Part shown: positions 12,501 to 23,901 of the stretch, one piece after another
Layout: every line of letters begins with the position of its first letter
Position numbering within the stretch: position 1 is the stretch's first letter
Assembly: GCF_001949145.1 (NCBI RefSeq)
Contig: NW_019091359.1
Coordinates: 3,210,736-3,274,735 of the forward strand
Origin: Acanthaster planci
Taxonomy: Eukaryota; Echinodermata; Asteroidea; Valvatida; Acanthasteridae
Direction of reading: 5' to 3'
DNA length: 64,000 bases
The notes under the pieces: generated by a model
Told to the model about the DNA's origin: nothing
Database searches by the model: none
The model's input: only the letters and a program-made list of their open reading frames with translations
Program-made: the position numbers and the translations under genes

Positions 12501-14986
12501 GGTAACATATTGCGACGAATGGCATAGCTTGAACTATATATGCTTGTATAACTAATTGCTACCCGGATTTAAAATAATGCAGGCGCTGGCATGACCCCCC
12601 ACCCCATCCGTGTCTGATGACTATGATAAACTGCTTCTGATACCTCAAGAGTTGAAAGTTTACCAGGCAATGCGTCACAGTAGGACTTGCAGCCATTCAC
12701 GCTCGCACGTCAGCTGATCGCCCAGGCCGAAGCCAACTAGCAATCGAACTTTAGGCTTAGACTAACGATCGACCTTCTAAGATAAAACGCAGTCGTTAGG
12801 ATAGAAGGCTATCAATCGGTAGCCGGGAAATCAAGGCTTTCAACGGTATCCTGCCGCACGTGATTAAGCATAAAGGTTTGGCTCGTACGTTTCAGCAAAA
12901 GGTTTAACCGAAGAAGGGCCAAGTGTCAAGTGTCAAGCTCATATTTGACACACGATGAAAACGAGTAAAGAAATTTTTGCGGTCTATTTACTGTCAATCT
13001 CGTATGAGAGTGTATTTAGGGCATTTGGGAACCAGCAAGGTGAAGTTTCTACCAAAGGAGCATCCTTTGCTAGGAAATCGCGCCCTCTCTTGGTCCCGCT
13101 CAAGTCCAATGAACTGAAGTATGGAATGGAATGTAACATGTGGACTACTAATCCCTACGTTCGAAAAAGTAGGCCGTACGTACGAATTAATTTTTTTCTT
13201 ACCATATCCTAGATATACTTCCATAATCTTGAAATAATGCCCACAAACGGTTTCAAAGATTTCCCTGCTATAGCACTTTAATAGATTAAAGTACGCACTC
13301 AATTCAGACTAAGGCCCAAAAATCTTGCCATCTGAAGTCTTACGACCCTCGAACCTCACTGGATCAGGTGCAGGTGTCAGATTTAAGACAGTTAAATTGA
13401 TACAAGTAATTCTACTCCTTGGAGACTGGGGTAATTTGTACCTCGGCCCCTAGCAGGTGGTATTGGTTTGTCCATATTTATTCTACGCATAGATCATGTA
13501 ACCCGTTATCGCTCTTTTATCAATCTAGCAGCTGTTAGTGTAAAGTCAATGGGATTCCTGTGTAAGGCTATGAAAAGTCTAGAATTCAAATATTTCTCTT
13601 CATCGTGAATGTGAGCGATGAAAGTGTGATTTGAGTTATAGTTCAAATCTGGAAAAAAACCATAAAGAGGACAATAAAACAAGAAAAGGCTTCTCGATCA
13701 GCAATACGTACAGCTTAAGAAAAGGTACAATGACTTTTGGTACTTACCTATTTGCAGTGAAAAGTCGTCGAGGGCGATTTGATTCAATTGTGTCCAATTT
13801 ACAGCTTCTAGCTGTGGAACCATATATACTTGTTACAGACAAATGATCGTGACAGAATGGCGAAACAAATCCTGTCCTTTTTTTCACGAGTATGTGATTC
13901 TTGTAATTGGCATAAAAAGTAGTGTTGGTTTTGTAGATGTGATTTTCCGATCGGCCATCGTCTGCTGATGATCCTTAAGATGATCGAATAATACGCCGTC
14001 CCGGACACAAAACTCGCGCAAACGCAAAACACAGCGTATACTATGCATAAACATGTGTATTTTCTGCTGCTTTGCATCGTGAATTTCTTGGAAATCCATT
14101 TTTCGAATAATCTGGCAACTCCCGCAACCTAATTTAAGTCCAAAGTTCACACAAATTTGTTTTTAGTTCCACGTGTATCTTTGACAAAGTCACAATACAA
14201 AGTGCATCCGTCAATCCTCGGCTCCACGGACAGTTCTGCCTTATCCTGAACAAACATCGATACAATTTGAACACTTGTTTTCCCATTTCCTTGAAGTACT
14301 CAGTGACGCCAGTTCCAACCGTGAACACTATATGAGTAAGAAAGTCTATTCTGTAACGATTTTGGCAATGGCAAATTTAGGATATCATTATAACAACAGC
14401 TAATATCAAAGAACTGCTTTCGGAGAAGCCCTCTCTTAAAAAAACCTTTTTTGTTTTTGTTGACATCGTTGAAATTTCAACAGAGCTCATCAAGCTCATT
14501 TCAAAATGCAAAGTAGTCCTATTTAACATTCAGAAAAATTTCGCCCCAGAAATTTCGCAAAGATGCATCTTGATTGACTGTTTAAGACTGAGTTTCGAAA
14601 ATGATTTTGTCTACTCATTTGTTTAGTGCGGTGTACCTGTTACAAACACAAATGTTACAAAGGTTGCCAAAAATAGCCTCTTGATAGCAAAAACAAGGGA
14701 AACGCTTTTAATGGAATTTTTCAGTTCTTTTAATTCAACGCATCAGCACATCTCAAAAGTTCTGTTATCTCCATTGTGAAATTATGCAGACCGTTGTGCA
14801 GCAGTCGACGTTTGGGAATTTCCGGCATAAGTTCCAGAATTTCAGAGGTTTAGTCCCCTGCGGTGAAGTTGTACTGCCGTTGAATGGGGAACACACCATC
14901 TCAGCCACGCCCACAAACCCCCCCCCCCAAAAAAGTCACCAAGCCTGTATAGGTTTAACCTTCTGGTGGTTAAGCACATGTTTGCA

Positions 14987-15022
14987 CTTTTCAAGAAAAT
15001 TTCTTAAAATTTTCTTGAAAAG
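14987..15022. repeat. Perfect 15-bp-stem hairpin
   Basis: CTTTTCAAGAAAATT, a six-base spacer (TCTTAA), then AATTTTCTTGAAAAG: the arms are exact inverse complements. It is AT-rich, lies in non-coding sequence and has no T-run or tRNA/miRNA-like context, so a function cannot be assigned. Confidence 0.6.
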
Positions 15023-17199
15023 AGACATGCAATATTCAATATAACTGATAATTACATATAACTGTCTGGAATCTATACAAACCAAGAATTTTTGACAAGT
15101 CAAAAGATTTCCGTAAAATATTAAAAATTAGTGTAGTCATGCCCCACGATGGTACAGTGAGAGATGCGCGCAAATGATTTTGGATAGTGTGTCACTCCAC
15201 ACACACGTCATAATTATGAGTGTCATCATTCAGAGCGAAGCGAGAGGACCGAATGCTGTAACGAAAAATCGACTTGGTACATCTTTGAATAAGATCATTC
15301 ATCCATAATTAGGCCTACTGTTAGTGGCGCTTTTTTCGACATCGCCATGTTTGAACCAAAACGAGGTTCAACTAGCTAACACCGTTGCTAGTTTATCATA
15401 AGTAAACTATTATGTATACGGTACAATTAATAAATCACTAGGGTCAGTAAAGCCTCCCTTTCAAATCAGCCACACCTTTCCGTGTCAGTTCTTCAAATCA
15501 AACTGGTAGATTAGCGCGAAACAATCAACGGTCTATAATACTGACTCATCGACAGATCGAGAGACGACTAAAACCGGATTATCATAGAGGATATAGAATC
15601 ATTCTTCGTAGTAACATCACAAAAAAATTCAATCAAAAGGCAAATGAAAAAGTCACGTTGCGTACGCTCACGCTATACTAAAATCGAAACAACATAACCA
15701 AGGAAGAGGGACCAAGGAGAGAGGGACTGAAGTTGGGAGAGGGGAGGGGTAGAGCTTAATACTTGAGACTAATCGAGCCAAAGCAGTTTATCAAACTCCC
15801 TTGATCACGTGTCAAATTTAAAAGCAGAATCGTATATATACAGATTTTTTGGCCCAGTTCATTTTCGTAGATGTTTGAGCCATCCTGGCTTGTTTATTCC
15901 AACTTCTCCAGGTCAAAAATGACTACTCTGTCCACACAAGAAAAGGTGAACATTGAGGGAGAATGTTTCCATTTAAACCTCTCCTGGATTTGTTATCGTC
16001 ACATTTTCCTGTATAGGGTATTCTTCCAAGGAAAGGGGAATTATTCAAATTAAAACTCCATCCGTTAAAATCTCACCTGTTTGTTTCCAGTGCTGCATGA
16101 GCTGTCTCACAATTCAAAACAAATCCACAGGAAAAAGACTTTGGTGCCAGCGCAACCGGGGCGAACGTCGATAGCGAGAGGGCGAGTGCGGACGATGTGA
16201 CACCCTGATCTTTCCACGCACTAGAGTTTTATACGCAACACAGAGCACGTGTGATATTGCCATAATACATAATTCATTGCCGTCCCTGGGGAACACAGAC
16301 TTGTCTTTCAAACTATTAAGTTCTTTAGAAAAGGGGGTGTGTGGTTGGGAGAACGGATGTGTGATTTTTCCCACGTCCACGAAAAGGGTGTGTAATGTCT
16401 TGACTCAAATGTTAAATTTCTTCAAGGGATTTAACCTGCAATTCTTGAATTCAGTGCAAGGTTTAAGCCAAGTCCGAATCAACTGGCTACAGCTGGAAAC
16501 GCGTTTCCACGGTGACCGAGTAATAAGTCACAGCCATAAATCCACAGTCTTACGTCAGCTTGAACCTGCAAATGTAGAAGCGCAGCACATCCAGTTTTTC
16601 GGCAGGTTTCATGTTGTCTCATACAATTTTATGTTCTTTAGTGTGATTGGATTCGCTTCTTAGAAAAAAATATCGAGATATTTGAAAGTGGAGATTTTCG
16701 AACATTTTCAAAATGCACTTTGCTTTTTAAGTGTCTATGTGAATATTTTTGGAAATGGTGACACGCGTCACTTATCGTTATGTATTGACAAGTTTCTCAG
16801 AAGTAGTACTGACGCAGTGATACAGGAAGTGGGGGCTTGTAACAGCAGTTGAATATCGACGAAAAAGAAATATTCACAGTCGACTCAGATCATCCACACC
16901 TCCAGCTAAAATTTAACGTTTCTGAGTTATAGTACTATACCGCGTAGCCGAGAGAAAAGTAAATTTTGATCAAGCCAGCCTAAGGCTCAAGGGACGTGCC
17001 CTCAATCTTGTCGGCTTATGAAGAATGTTTGCATTCATGTACATTGCTTGGTCTTGCCTCTTGATTAATTGTAGCTAGTTCAACGCTCTTCCCTCCGGCG
17101 GAGATCCCGCTGCTGCGTTCTGCATTTTCGCATGATGTTTGACCGTACGAATACTGAACAGTTGCTCCGGTATGCTAGAGGCAAACGAATTCAAGTTCT

Positions 17200-17955
17200 T
17201 CACAGACTGACCACCCACGACACAATGATTGGAAGAATAATGAAGACTTCTTCATCTGTAACGTTGAACTCCCTTGCAGCGTAGGTTATTGGTTCAAGTA
17301 CATCTTTCATTTTGGGATAATTAAAATTATCTGAAGCTATACGCACAATCCATGTCAAAATGTTGGCAGGATTTCTACCCCAAACATGCCAAATAAACTT
17401 GATACAATGAAACAAAATTACAGTTACTCCATCGTAATCAATAATTTCTAAAGCGTAAATACTCAGGCTCATTTTGAAGGAATTAATGCAGAGCTGTGTA
17501 ATCAAAAATACTGATACGTTACAACAAATATCATTGCTTCAACTATATTCAATTTAGCAGCGATTTTTTCACTTAAGATTTGAAGTTAAATTTGTAATGA
17601 AATCTTCGCAGCCCGGCGTCTTTTAGCAGGAAAGTCATAAAGAAAATAAATGATGTAAATACAATAAAATGACTGTGTTTTCAGGACTTCCTTACTACAA
17701 GAGCTAGCAATTCCGAGCCGACTTCTAGTTACAGATTTGATAGATAATCAGATACTTAAAATCAAAAATCCATAAACAGTATTTTACCTTGAAAATGTAA
17801 TCCTGAAATGAGACGTCATAATAATACACTGGCGAAACATTTTTACAGATATCTTGAAGATTATGAAAATTAAAATATGCCTCTCGCTGGATGATTGAAA
17901 TAATCCGATTTGTCGTTTGTAGTCCATAAGTGCTCCGAGCAACGGAAAGCGACAT
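17200..17955 (-). CDS. Candidate terminal exons of an unknown minus-strand gene
   Basis: Two open blocks join in phase 0. The first is 17788-17955, whose frame ends DYIFK before the donor AAG|GTAAAA. The second is 17200-17493, which follows a good acceptor (TTTTTGATTACACAG) and runs 97 residues to a stop, with text such as GRNPANILTWIVRIAS and FNVTDEEVFIILP. The joined product would be 153 aa if it starts at the ATG at 17955. It looks mostly helical, with hydrophobic stretches and no cysteine pattern. I do not recognise the family. The upstream exon candidate at 18041-18200 ends in phase 0 but no acceptor in matching phase was found for 17955, so they may belong to different transcripts or an exon may be missing between them. 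Treat as a gene-model hypothesis. Confidence 0.3.
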
Positions 17956-18040
17956 AAATTTTTGATGAGAATTTCTTCAAGCCTTCTGTTCCATGAACCT
18001 CATGTCCTCACTTGCGATGACAGCTGTTTTTCATACTTAC

Positions 18041-18200
18041 TTGGTTATTATAACGTATACTATGGGCCGCTAACAAATTGAGTTTCGAGGCTGCGGCTTT
18101 GGTGTCTGGTGTTGATACGCTATATTGAGTATCCGCAGCCGTATATACACTGTTTCCAGTAGTCTTGTAGGGTTCGTGTGGAGTAAATTGGTAGGCACAG
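18041..18200 (-). CDS. Candidate internal exon, unknown protein
   Basis: The 160-bp open block is bounded by a strong acceptor (CTCTTCACTGTCAG) and a near-perfect donor (CAA|GTAAGTATG). It enters with one base completing a codon and leaves in phase 0. It encodes 53 residues rich in Thr, Tyr, Ser and Ala, for example TPHEPYKTTGNSVY and KAAASKLNLLAAH. The paired strong splice sites around an uninterrupted frame make a real exon likely. I could not identify the protein or its other exons with confidence. Confidence 0.4.
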
Positions 18201-18417
18201 CTGACAGTGAAGAGCACTTATCTAATCAGCTAATCGCTGTTGGAATCTCTTCGTATCCTGTTGGAGTGTCCGACAGCTCCTTGAAAATTGTCACAGTTAA
18301 GGTAAGACGGCAAAACGCTGGATGTTTGTGGGGGATTTAGGCCTACTGACCTCAACTTTTGAAGGAAGACTGCAAAAACTGTTCAAACAAACAAATTCTG
18401 AGGCCGCCATTGTTTTT

Positions 18418-18606
18418 ACTGCAATACGGGAGATTCACAATTGTGCGCCTCCAAGAGTTTGCAATTCGTTGACCAATCACAATGCGCGAAATCTGTCGAC
18501 CCAATGCGCCTTAGGAATGGGTTGACAGATTTCGCGCACTGTGATTGGTCAACGCGTTGCAAACTCTTGAAGGCTTACTTTTCCGAATCGCCCGTATTCT
18601 ACAGCA
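18418..18606. mobile_element. Foldback (hairpin) MITE, ~85-nt arms
   Basis: The left arm (about 18418-18502) and right arm (about 18520-18606) are inverse complements with scattered mismatches. The best core is GAGTTTGCAA, then GTTGACCAATCACA, then GCGCGAAATCTGTC. The loop is only about 15-18 nt, so the unit would fold into one long hairpin. Outer matches AATACGGGAGATTC and AATACGGGCGATTC extend the arms beyond the core. The size and structure are those of a non-autonomous foldback element; no coding capacity. Confidence 0.7.
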
Positions 18607-19116
18607 AATTCAGATCTGTTGAATCCAACCTTTCTTTAAAAACTGCAAGAAATCTACTTCTCAAAATGTATTTGTAAAGAATGAAAATGCACATATTGAT
18701 TTATTAATGCCAAAGGACAAAGAGTTACCACATACTGACTAAAAAATCCCCAAAATATGATTCCACTCGCGTCATATGGTTACATTCTCAAATAGCCAAA
18801 GTAAGAGGGATTAGAGTGGAGGTGGATACAGGTTGAGCATAAGACGAGAAGGAAGGATTTTCTGTCACATTATGACGGCAAGTAAGCGAGTTCCAGAAGG
18901 AAGATAAATATGGGCCGACTTACACTAATTATGATCCAAGAGGGCTATGGTGCAAATGAAGTTACCAGGTTTGGAAATCCCAGAACAGGCAGCCAAACCC
19001 GTAGTCAATAGAAGGGCGCATAGGATTATTGACAGAGAATGATGCGACATTAGGAGGGGCTGGATGAAGGGGCATCCATGAAGTACTGTATACGCACGCA
19101 AGTGTGTATTTGCCTG

Positions 19117-19256
19117 CAACTGGGGACCCCCTATTGTTCCTCTTTTGTTTGTACTTTTTTAGAAGACCACCCATATGTTTTGTACACAGTTGTCAATCGT
19201 GGACCCTCTGCCAATCGGGGACCTTATTGTCCTCTATTGTTCAGGGTCCCCAATTG
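19117..19256. mobile_element. MITE with terminal inverted repeats, copy 2
   Basis: This 140-bp element starts CAACTGGGGACC and ends GGTCCCCAATTG, an imperfect terminal inverted repeat. Its interior shares CTATTGTTCCTCTTTTGTT and ATGTTTTGTACACAG with the element at 9443-9570, and both contain an internal CAATCGTGGAC. The two are diverged copies of one family. Confidence 0.62.
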
Positions 19257-21296
19257 AATGCACAAACAAACTCACGGGGGGGGGAACAACGGCACATCAA
19301 GGTCTTGGATCTTATAGGAGGGCGGCAAACCGGTTTTTTATTTCAAAATAAATATCCGATTTCAATTTTTTTTCATCACCTAAAAACTGCTCCCCTCGAA
19401 TAATGCGGCAGTACCGTTTCTTAAAGGCTGTTGCTTCCACACCCCCCCCCAACACGCCACGGGGGGTGTTGATAGTGCGTAAACAGCTGTGTGAGTAAAC
19501 CTTGCGCACAGGGGGTGGATGGGTTTGAAGCAACGTGTACGTGTGTAGAAAGAACAATAAAACTGATCTTCATAAATTATTGACACTTCCTCTTGTTCAT
19601 ACCCACGGGGACCAACGTCAGCGGTTTTATCTTAAAAGGTATCAGCGACACAGGTCTGATACGTCAAAGAGCAAAATGGAATACGTATTATACAGGGGTA
19701 GGGTGGGTCGATAACACTGCTGAAATGCCATCCATGCGCGCATCTTGCATACAGAGAGTCCACAAAGTCAATAGGCGTCGTTTGAGCGTCCATGCTCTCT
19801 GGGTTGCCCTACAAGATGGGAATACATGTACCTTTTGAATATACCTTCTCATAATGTCCACAGCTTTGATGACCGCTATGCACACTGCTAGATGTGTAGT
19901 GTGTAATTTGAAGCTGAAGCAACTTGAGGTGACTTTTGTGACAGCGAAGGAATGCAGGAGATACATCAGCAGACTGTGTCTAGGTTTTGCCCCTCTTTTT
20001 AATGGTCTTCTTCACATTTTGAGGACTTTCATGGGTGACATCGTTGGCAGGCCTTATCACCGCGTTGAGAGGACAAATTCTTCTGTCGAGCAAATCAGAA
20101 CCAAGTTGTGGGGACATCTCTTTGTCCCTACAATGTTTTCTGATCCCACAAATTCAAAGTTATGGAGTTCCGGGAAAAGTATTTGTAGGGTTGGCATCCA
20201 ATGATTGAATGTTATTCTGATGCACATAGACCCTATGACGTTTTCTTAAGAGGTATCATAAAATTCCCTTATAAACCGAAAGAGCGACAGGATTCCAAAT
20301 CATCCTACTGTATATAAATAGAGACCGTAAGTAACAAAACGAATCACAAATCGCCAGAGCAACAGTTGATGGAATGTCTTTGAATCGCGCACCATGTGAA
20401 TTATTGGGAGCCCTAAACATTTTTCACCGACTGTCCTTTTTTCGTCATCAGGATATCGGTGATACATAAAAAACAAAGAACTTCATTTGCTCTTTCTCGT
20501 GCTGAGGAGCAAATTTGTTTTGATGGGTCAACCCAATTTGAACTGTTTTATCCAGGCGTTAGCGGCCTTTCTGAGGAGTGACGCTACTTTAGGGCTTCTT
20601 ACACGTTTTTAAATGGAAGGGAAATAACAGACCCAAAACTTTTCTCGCATTATTTTGAGGGGTAGGAATGTCACCCTCCCTATCCATCTAAAAGCAGAAC
20701 AGAATTACCGAAAACATGACCTTTAGACTGATTTTATGTGATGTAGTCACAACTTGGCTTCAAGTGGTCACGGTCCCATAAGAGACACCAAAACTGCAAA
20801 CACCAGGGTTCAAGGTGAGTTGCGCCCGTCCTCAAAATCTGAGACTTCATTTTCTGAATAGTGAATAAGTTTTTAAGAATTATGCCATTTTTTGTTATAT
20901 ATCGTTGCGTTTGTGACCTGTTTGAGACTAAGGGCGTTTGCTGATCTTGGCTCTGTGCACAGCTAGTTAACGGTCCACGTATGAGCCACTTCCCGTTGGA
21001 TTGTACTAATAGAAAACGCCTACTTTGTGTTTGCGTTGGAATTGCGCGGAGCTTACCGAGCGCATTATCCCACGGATCGGGGGTCGAAAAGGTAGTTAGC
21101 TGGGAGGTAACATCCTGTTTGCGTCGGGGTAGAGTTACTTCTCTCATCAAAAATGCCCGCGGCCAAACGGAAATGTTGGCCTATGAACATTTTCTTCATC
21201 ATTTTGACGAGTTTTTACCAAAAATATACAGGGTTCGGAGAGAAAAGAAGTTTTCGAATTATCAATCAAAACGAATTTTACCAACTGCTTAACAAA

Positions 21297-21497
21297 AATT
21301 TTTGTACCCACTTTTTTGACATGATTAACCGCGACATGTTTAGTGTTATGCGTTTAGGAATGTGTTGAAATGCTAAGCGGATTTTTAAGAGCTAAAACAT
21401 GTACCACGGAAAAGCGCTTAGCATTTAAAGACATTCCTAAACACCTTGTAATAAACATGTCATGGGTTAAACGTGTGGGAAAAGTGGGTACCAAAAA
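21297..21497. mobile_element. Foldback MITE-like inverted repeat, ~84-nt arms
   Basis: Left arm about 21297-21380 and right arm about 21410-21497. Matching blocks, read on the left arm and on the inverted right arm, include GTACCCACTTTT, GACATGTTTA, GTTTAGGAATGT and AAATGCTAAGCG. The spacer is about 30 nt. Arms are clearly related but diverged. The structure is that of a non-autonomous foldback element; the AT-rich short frames over it are not genes. Confidence 0.6.
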
Positions 21498-22428
21498 GTG
21501 TTTAAACTGGAAACGTTATTTTTACAGTGGGGGGGCCGTGCTTCCAGCAAATTATTTCTTGAAAACAATGAGACAAAGGAACTTTTTTGGTATATTTTAT
21601 TTCCCTTCCTTCAAAGAATGTATACAAAGTCCCTAAGTGTGTCTTCACACCTCAGACAGACAATTAAAGTTTCAAGGAAACATACCCCCCTTCCTTGGAT
21701 CTGTCCTTGTCTATATATAGAAATGGCCAGGGGACTTTTATTTTTTTAATGTACATTTTTATTTACCGCAACCAAAAAGAAATAATTATTATCTTCCAAA
21801 TAAGTAGTTTAAACAGTAAAATTGTATGTTAATTCAAAGTTCTTTTTCAACACGTGCTTTAAATGCAAAATGTCAATTTATTATTTATCCTATTTATATC
21901 TGTTCGTCTAACAGGGAATTAGGCCTATGCGTCAATAAAAGTAAGGATAAAGTGATAATTAAGAAGGCAATGTAGAAATGTTCAGTTTTAGAGGTGGGAG
22001 GAAAACCCAGCCAATGAATGTTCCAGGGTAAACCCACGGAGTCAGGCAAGAACCAAAAACTCTAAAAATTTGAACCTGGGTCGCAGAGGTGGAAGGAACG
22101 AAAAATCCACACTACCAACTTGACCCGTTCATATAATAAATAAGACTGAATTTCGTTTCTCCCGTTCCGTTTCGTTTGAAACATTCAATTTGTCCGAGAA
22201 GCTGTAGACCGTAATACCGTGGGGACTCCATGGATTCAGGAAAAGAAAATTGAGCTTCAGTCTTCAAATTGGTGGGAAATTAATCTTCTGCGCCCACTGA
22301 AAACAAAAACCTCATGCCTTTAGCAAGGAATCTTATTTTCAGCTCTTTTTCTGAACGTTGATAATTTTATGACAAGTTCGGTGAAAAGAAGCGATTTACC
22401 GCAACGATCCAAATCTTCCATGACAACA

Positions 22429-22441
22429 GTTGCTAAGCAAC
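22429..22441. promoter_or_regulatory. RFX X-box-like palindrome
   Basis: GTTGCTAAGCAAC is an inverted repeat around one central base and resembles the RFX-factor X-box (GTNRCC..RGYAAC family). It lies 7 nt upstream of a minus-strand ATG (22421) followed by a possible first-exon donor (TTGCG|GTAAAT), and 7 nt downstream of a plus-strand ATG (22420). X-boxes mark ciliary genes in animals. Whether a gene starts here is unproven. Confidence 0.3.
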
Positions 22442-23749
22442 GTCCCGTGGTTTTCCTCCTGGTCCAAAACGCCGGCGTGCAGCCGCGGGGCAGTTGGCAA
22501 AGAGACAAGAGAATAATTTATATAAATGGGATTTCACTCAAATCGTCTGCAGGATCGGCCTGAACAACTGCAAAGGCGGATATCTCCGTTTCCCCTTGGC
22601 TTGACAAAAAGTGCCGACAAGCGGCTGATAGGACAAAACTCGTCGAAGTAAACTTCCGATTTTACAAAAGCCCCTCCATCTGACAGAGATAAACTTGCCA
22701 AATGGAATTGTACTCCGGAGTTCATAGCGGCACATTAAGCCTGCTGCAGTGAAAAACAAACCAAGGTGGTATTGGAGACGGCTAGCGGAAATGGGAATAG
22801 TTAACACGGTTAGAGGACTACGTTATCTGCAATTGTGTAGCTGCCGTTGGCCTACCACATAATTTACAAAATTTGTAGCCCAGTTTAGGATGACCACTAT
22901 CCCCAATAAATGCTCTTCTTTGCTCAACTCAACAATTTACGGTGAAATTTTAGAGAGTTCAGGAGTGATGTGGCTGAATTAAGGGTCGGCTTATATTCAG
23001 CGAGATATGGCGAAAAGAATTCGATCTTTTCAACCGGTCACCATGTTGTCCAAGCACGGACCGATACATAATCATTGCCAACAGCTCTAAGGCAATGTCA
23101 TTGTGGGTAGGGTTACAGGTTTAAGGGTGATCGGCCGTGCGCTGATATAGGTTACTGTTGTGCCATTTCATTATTTTAATATAACACAATGCGTCGTCTT
23201 AAGGCTTTCTTTATGTCTGCTTTATCTAGTCTTTAAAAGAAAAAAATTGTGGTTTGGAAACAGAAATCAATCTTAACGTCAGCCATGTTTTATCGTCACC
23301 AACATTCAAAATTCATATTTTGGGGCACTGAGAAAAAAAACATAGAAATCGGCACATGAAAGGTATCTTTGTGGTAAATTCTGTAATGCTCAAAGAACAT
23401 TAAAACAAACCACGAAGTCAATATTATCTTACCATTTTATTGAATACAAATTAACTCTTTTACGATAAAAGAGATCAAACTATTTTCAAAATGTACCCAG
23501 AAAAGTGCCTTAAATATTTATAAAGCATTATTCTACTCGAAAAACTCTCGTAATCTAAAGATTCTCCCAAACCTATAATAAAACTAAGCTGAAGCTATGG
23601 CACCGCCAGTTCAATCTTAGACCTTATTAGCTATGATTTCTGTGAGAAATTGAAAATGGAACTTGACTAACGACCGCCGGCTACCAACTTGCCGGGCTAC
23701 CAACTTGCTCTTCGACCAGATAATTTTCCACCAGGCGATGCGCTCCCAT
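22442..23749. other. Non-coding, downstream of the CYP4 gene
   Basis: No exon recognised. The open frames near 22.5-22.8 kb overlap on both strands without splice support. The right end merges into the presumed 3' UTR of the CYP4 gene. Confidence 0.4.
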
Positions 23750-23755
23750 TTTATT
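23750..23755 (-). promoter_or_regulatory. Candidate polyadenylation signal of the CYP4 gene
   Basis: TTTATT on the plus strand is AATAAA on the coding (minus) strand, about 147 nt past the CYP4 stop codon at 23902. Spacing is ordinary for a 3' UTR. Confidence 0.4.
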
Positions 23756-23901
23756 TGTTTTCCCATTTTTTTAAAAACAATTTTATTGAATTTAGACACT
23801 TGTATCATGCACGATTATTGCTGATTCACCGTAGAAAACGAATCTATCAGCCTTGTGTGGTCGATGAAACTAGTCACGCCTTATTGATGTCAAGTGCGCG
23901 C

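Larger units (their letters stand above)
6886..17199. other. Gene-poor region, no recognised coding gene
   Basis: Apart from the likely promoter and 5' UTR of the precursor gene at its left edge, and the repeats listed separately, I see no recognisable exon. A minus-strand frame at 13808-14077 starts with a signal-peptide-like stretch (MQSSRKYTCLCIVYAVFCVC) but has no supporting homology or splice context. AT-rich simple sequence and a perfect hairpin at 14987-15022 are the other visible structures. Confidence 0.4.
18607..22418. other. Non-coding stretch containing two MITE-like repeats
   Basis: No recognised gene. It holds the MITE at 19117-19256 and the inverted repeat at 21297-21497. A minus-strand open frame at 20734-21150 (138 codons) contains a possible donor (CTCG|GTAAGC) after PDPWDNAL but no recognisable domain. 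It could be an exon of the unknown minus-strand gene to the left, but its phase does not match the next candidate exon. Confidence 0.35.

Noticed and set aside
13808-14077. Signal-peptide-like minus-strand ORF as a neuropeptide precursor
   Set aside because: No amidation or repeated peptide pattern, no splice context, and overlapping frames are equally open.
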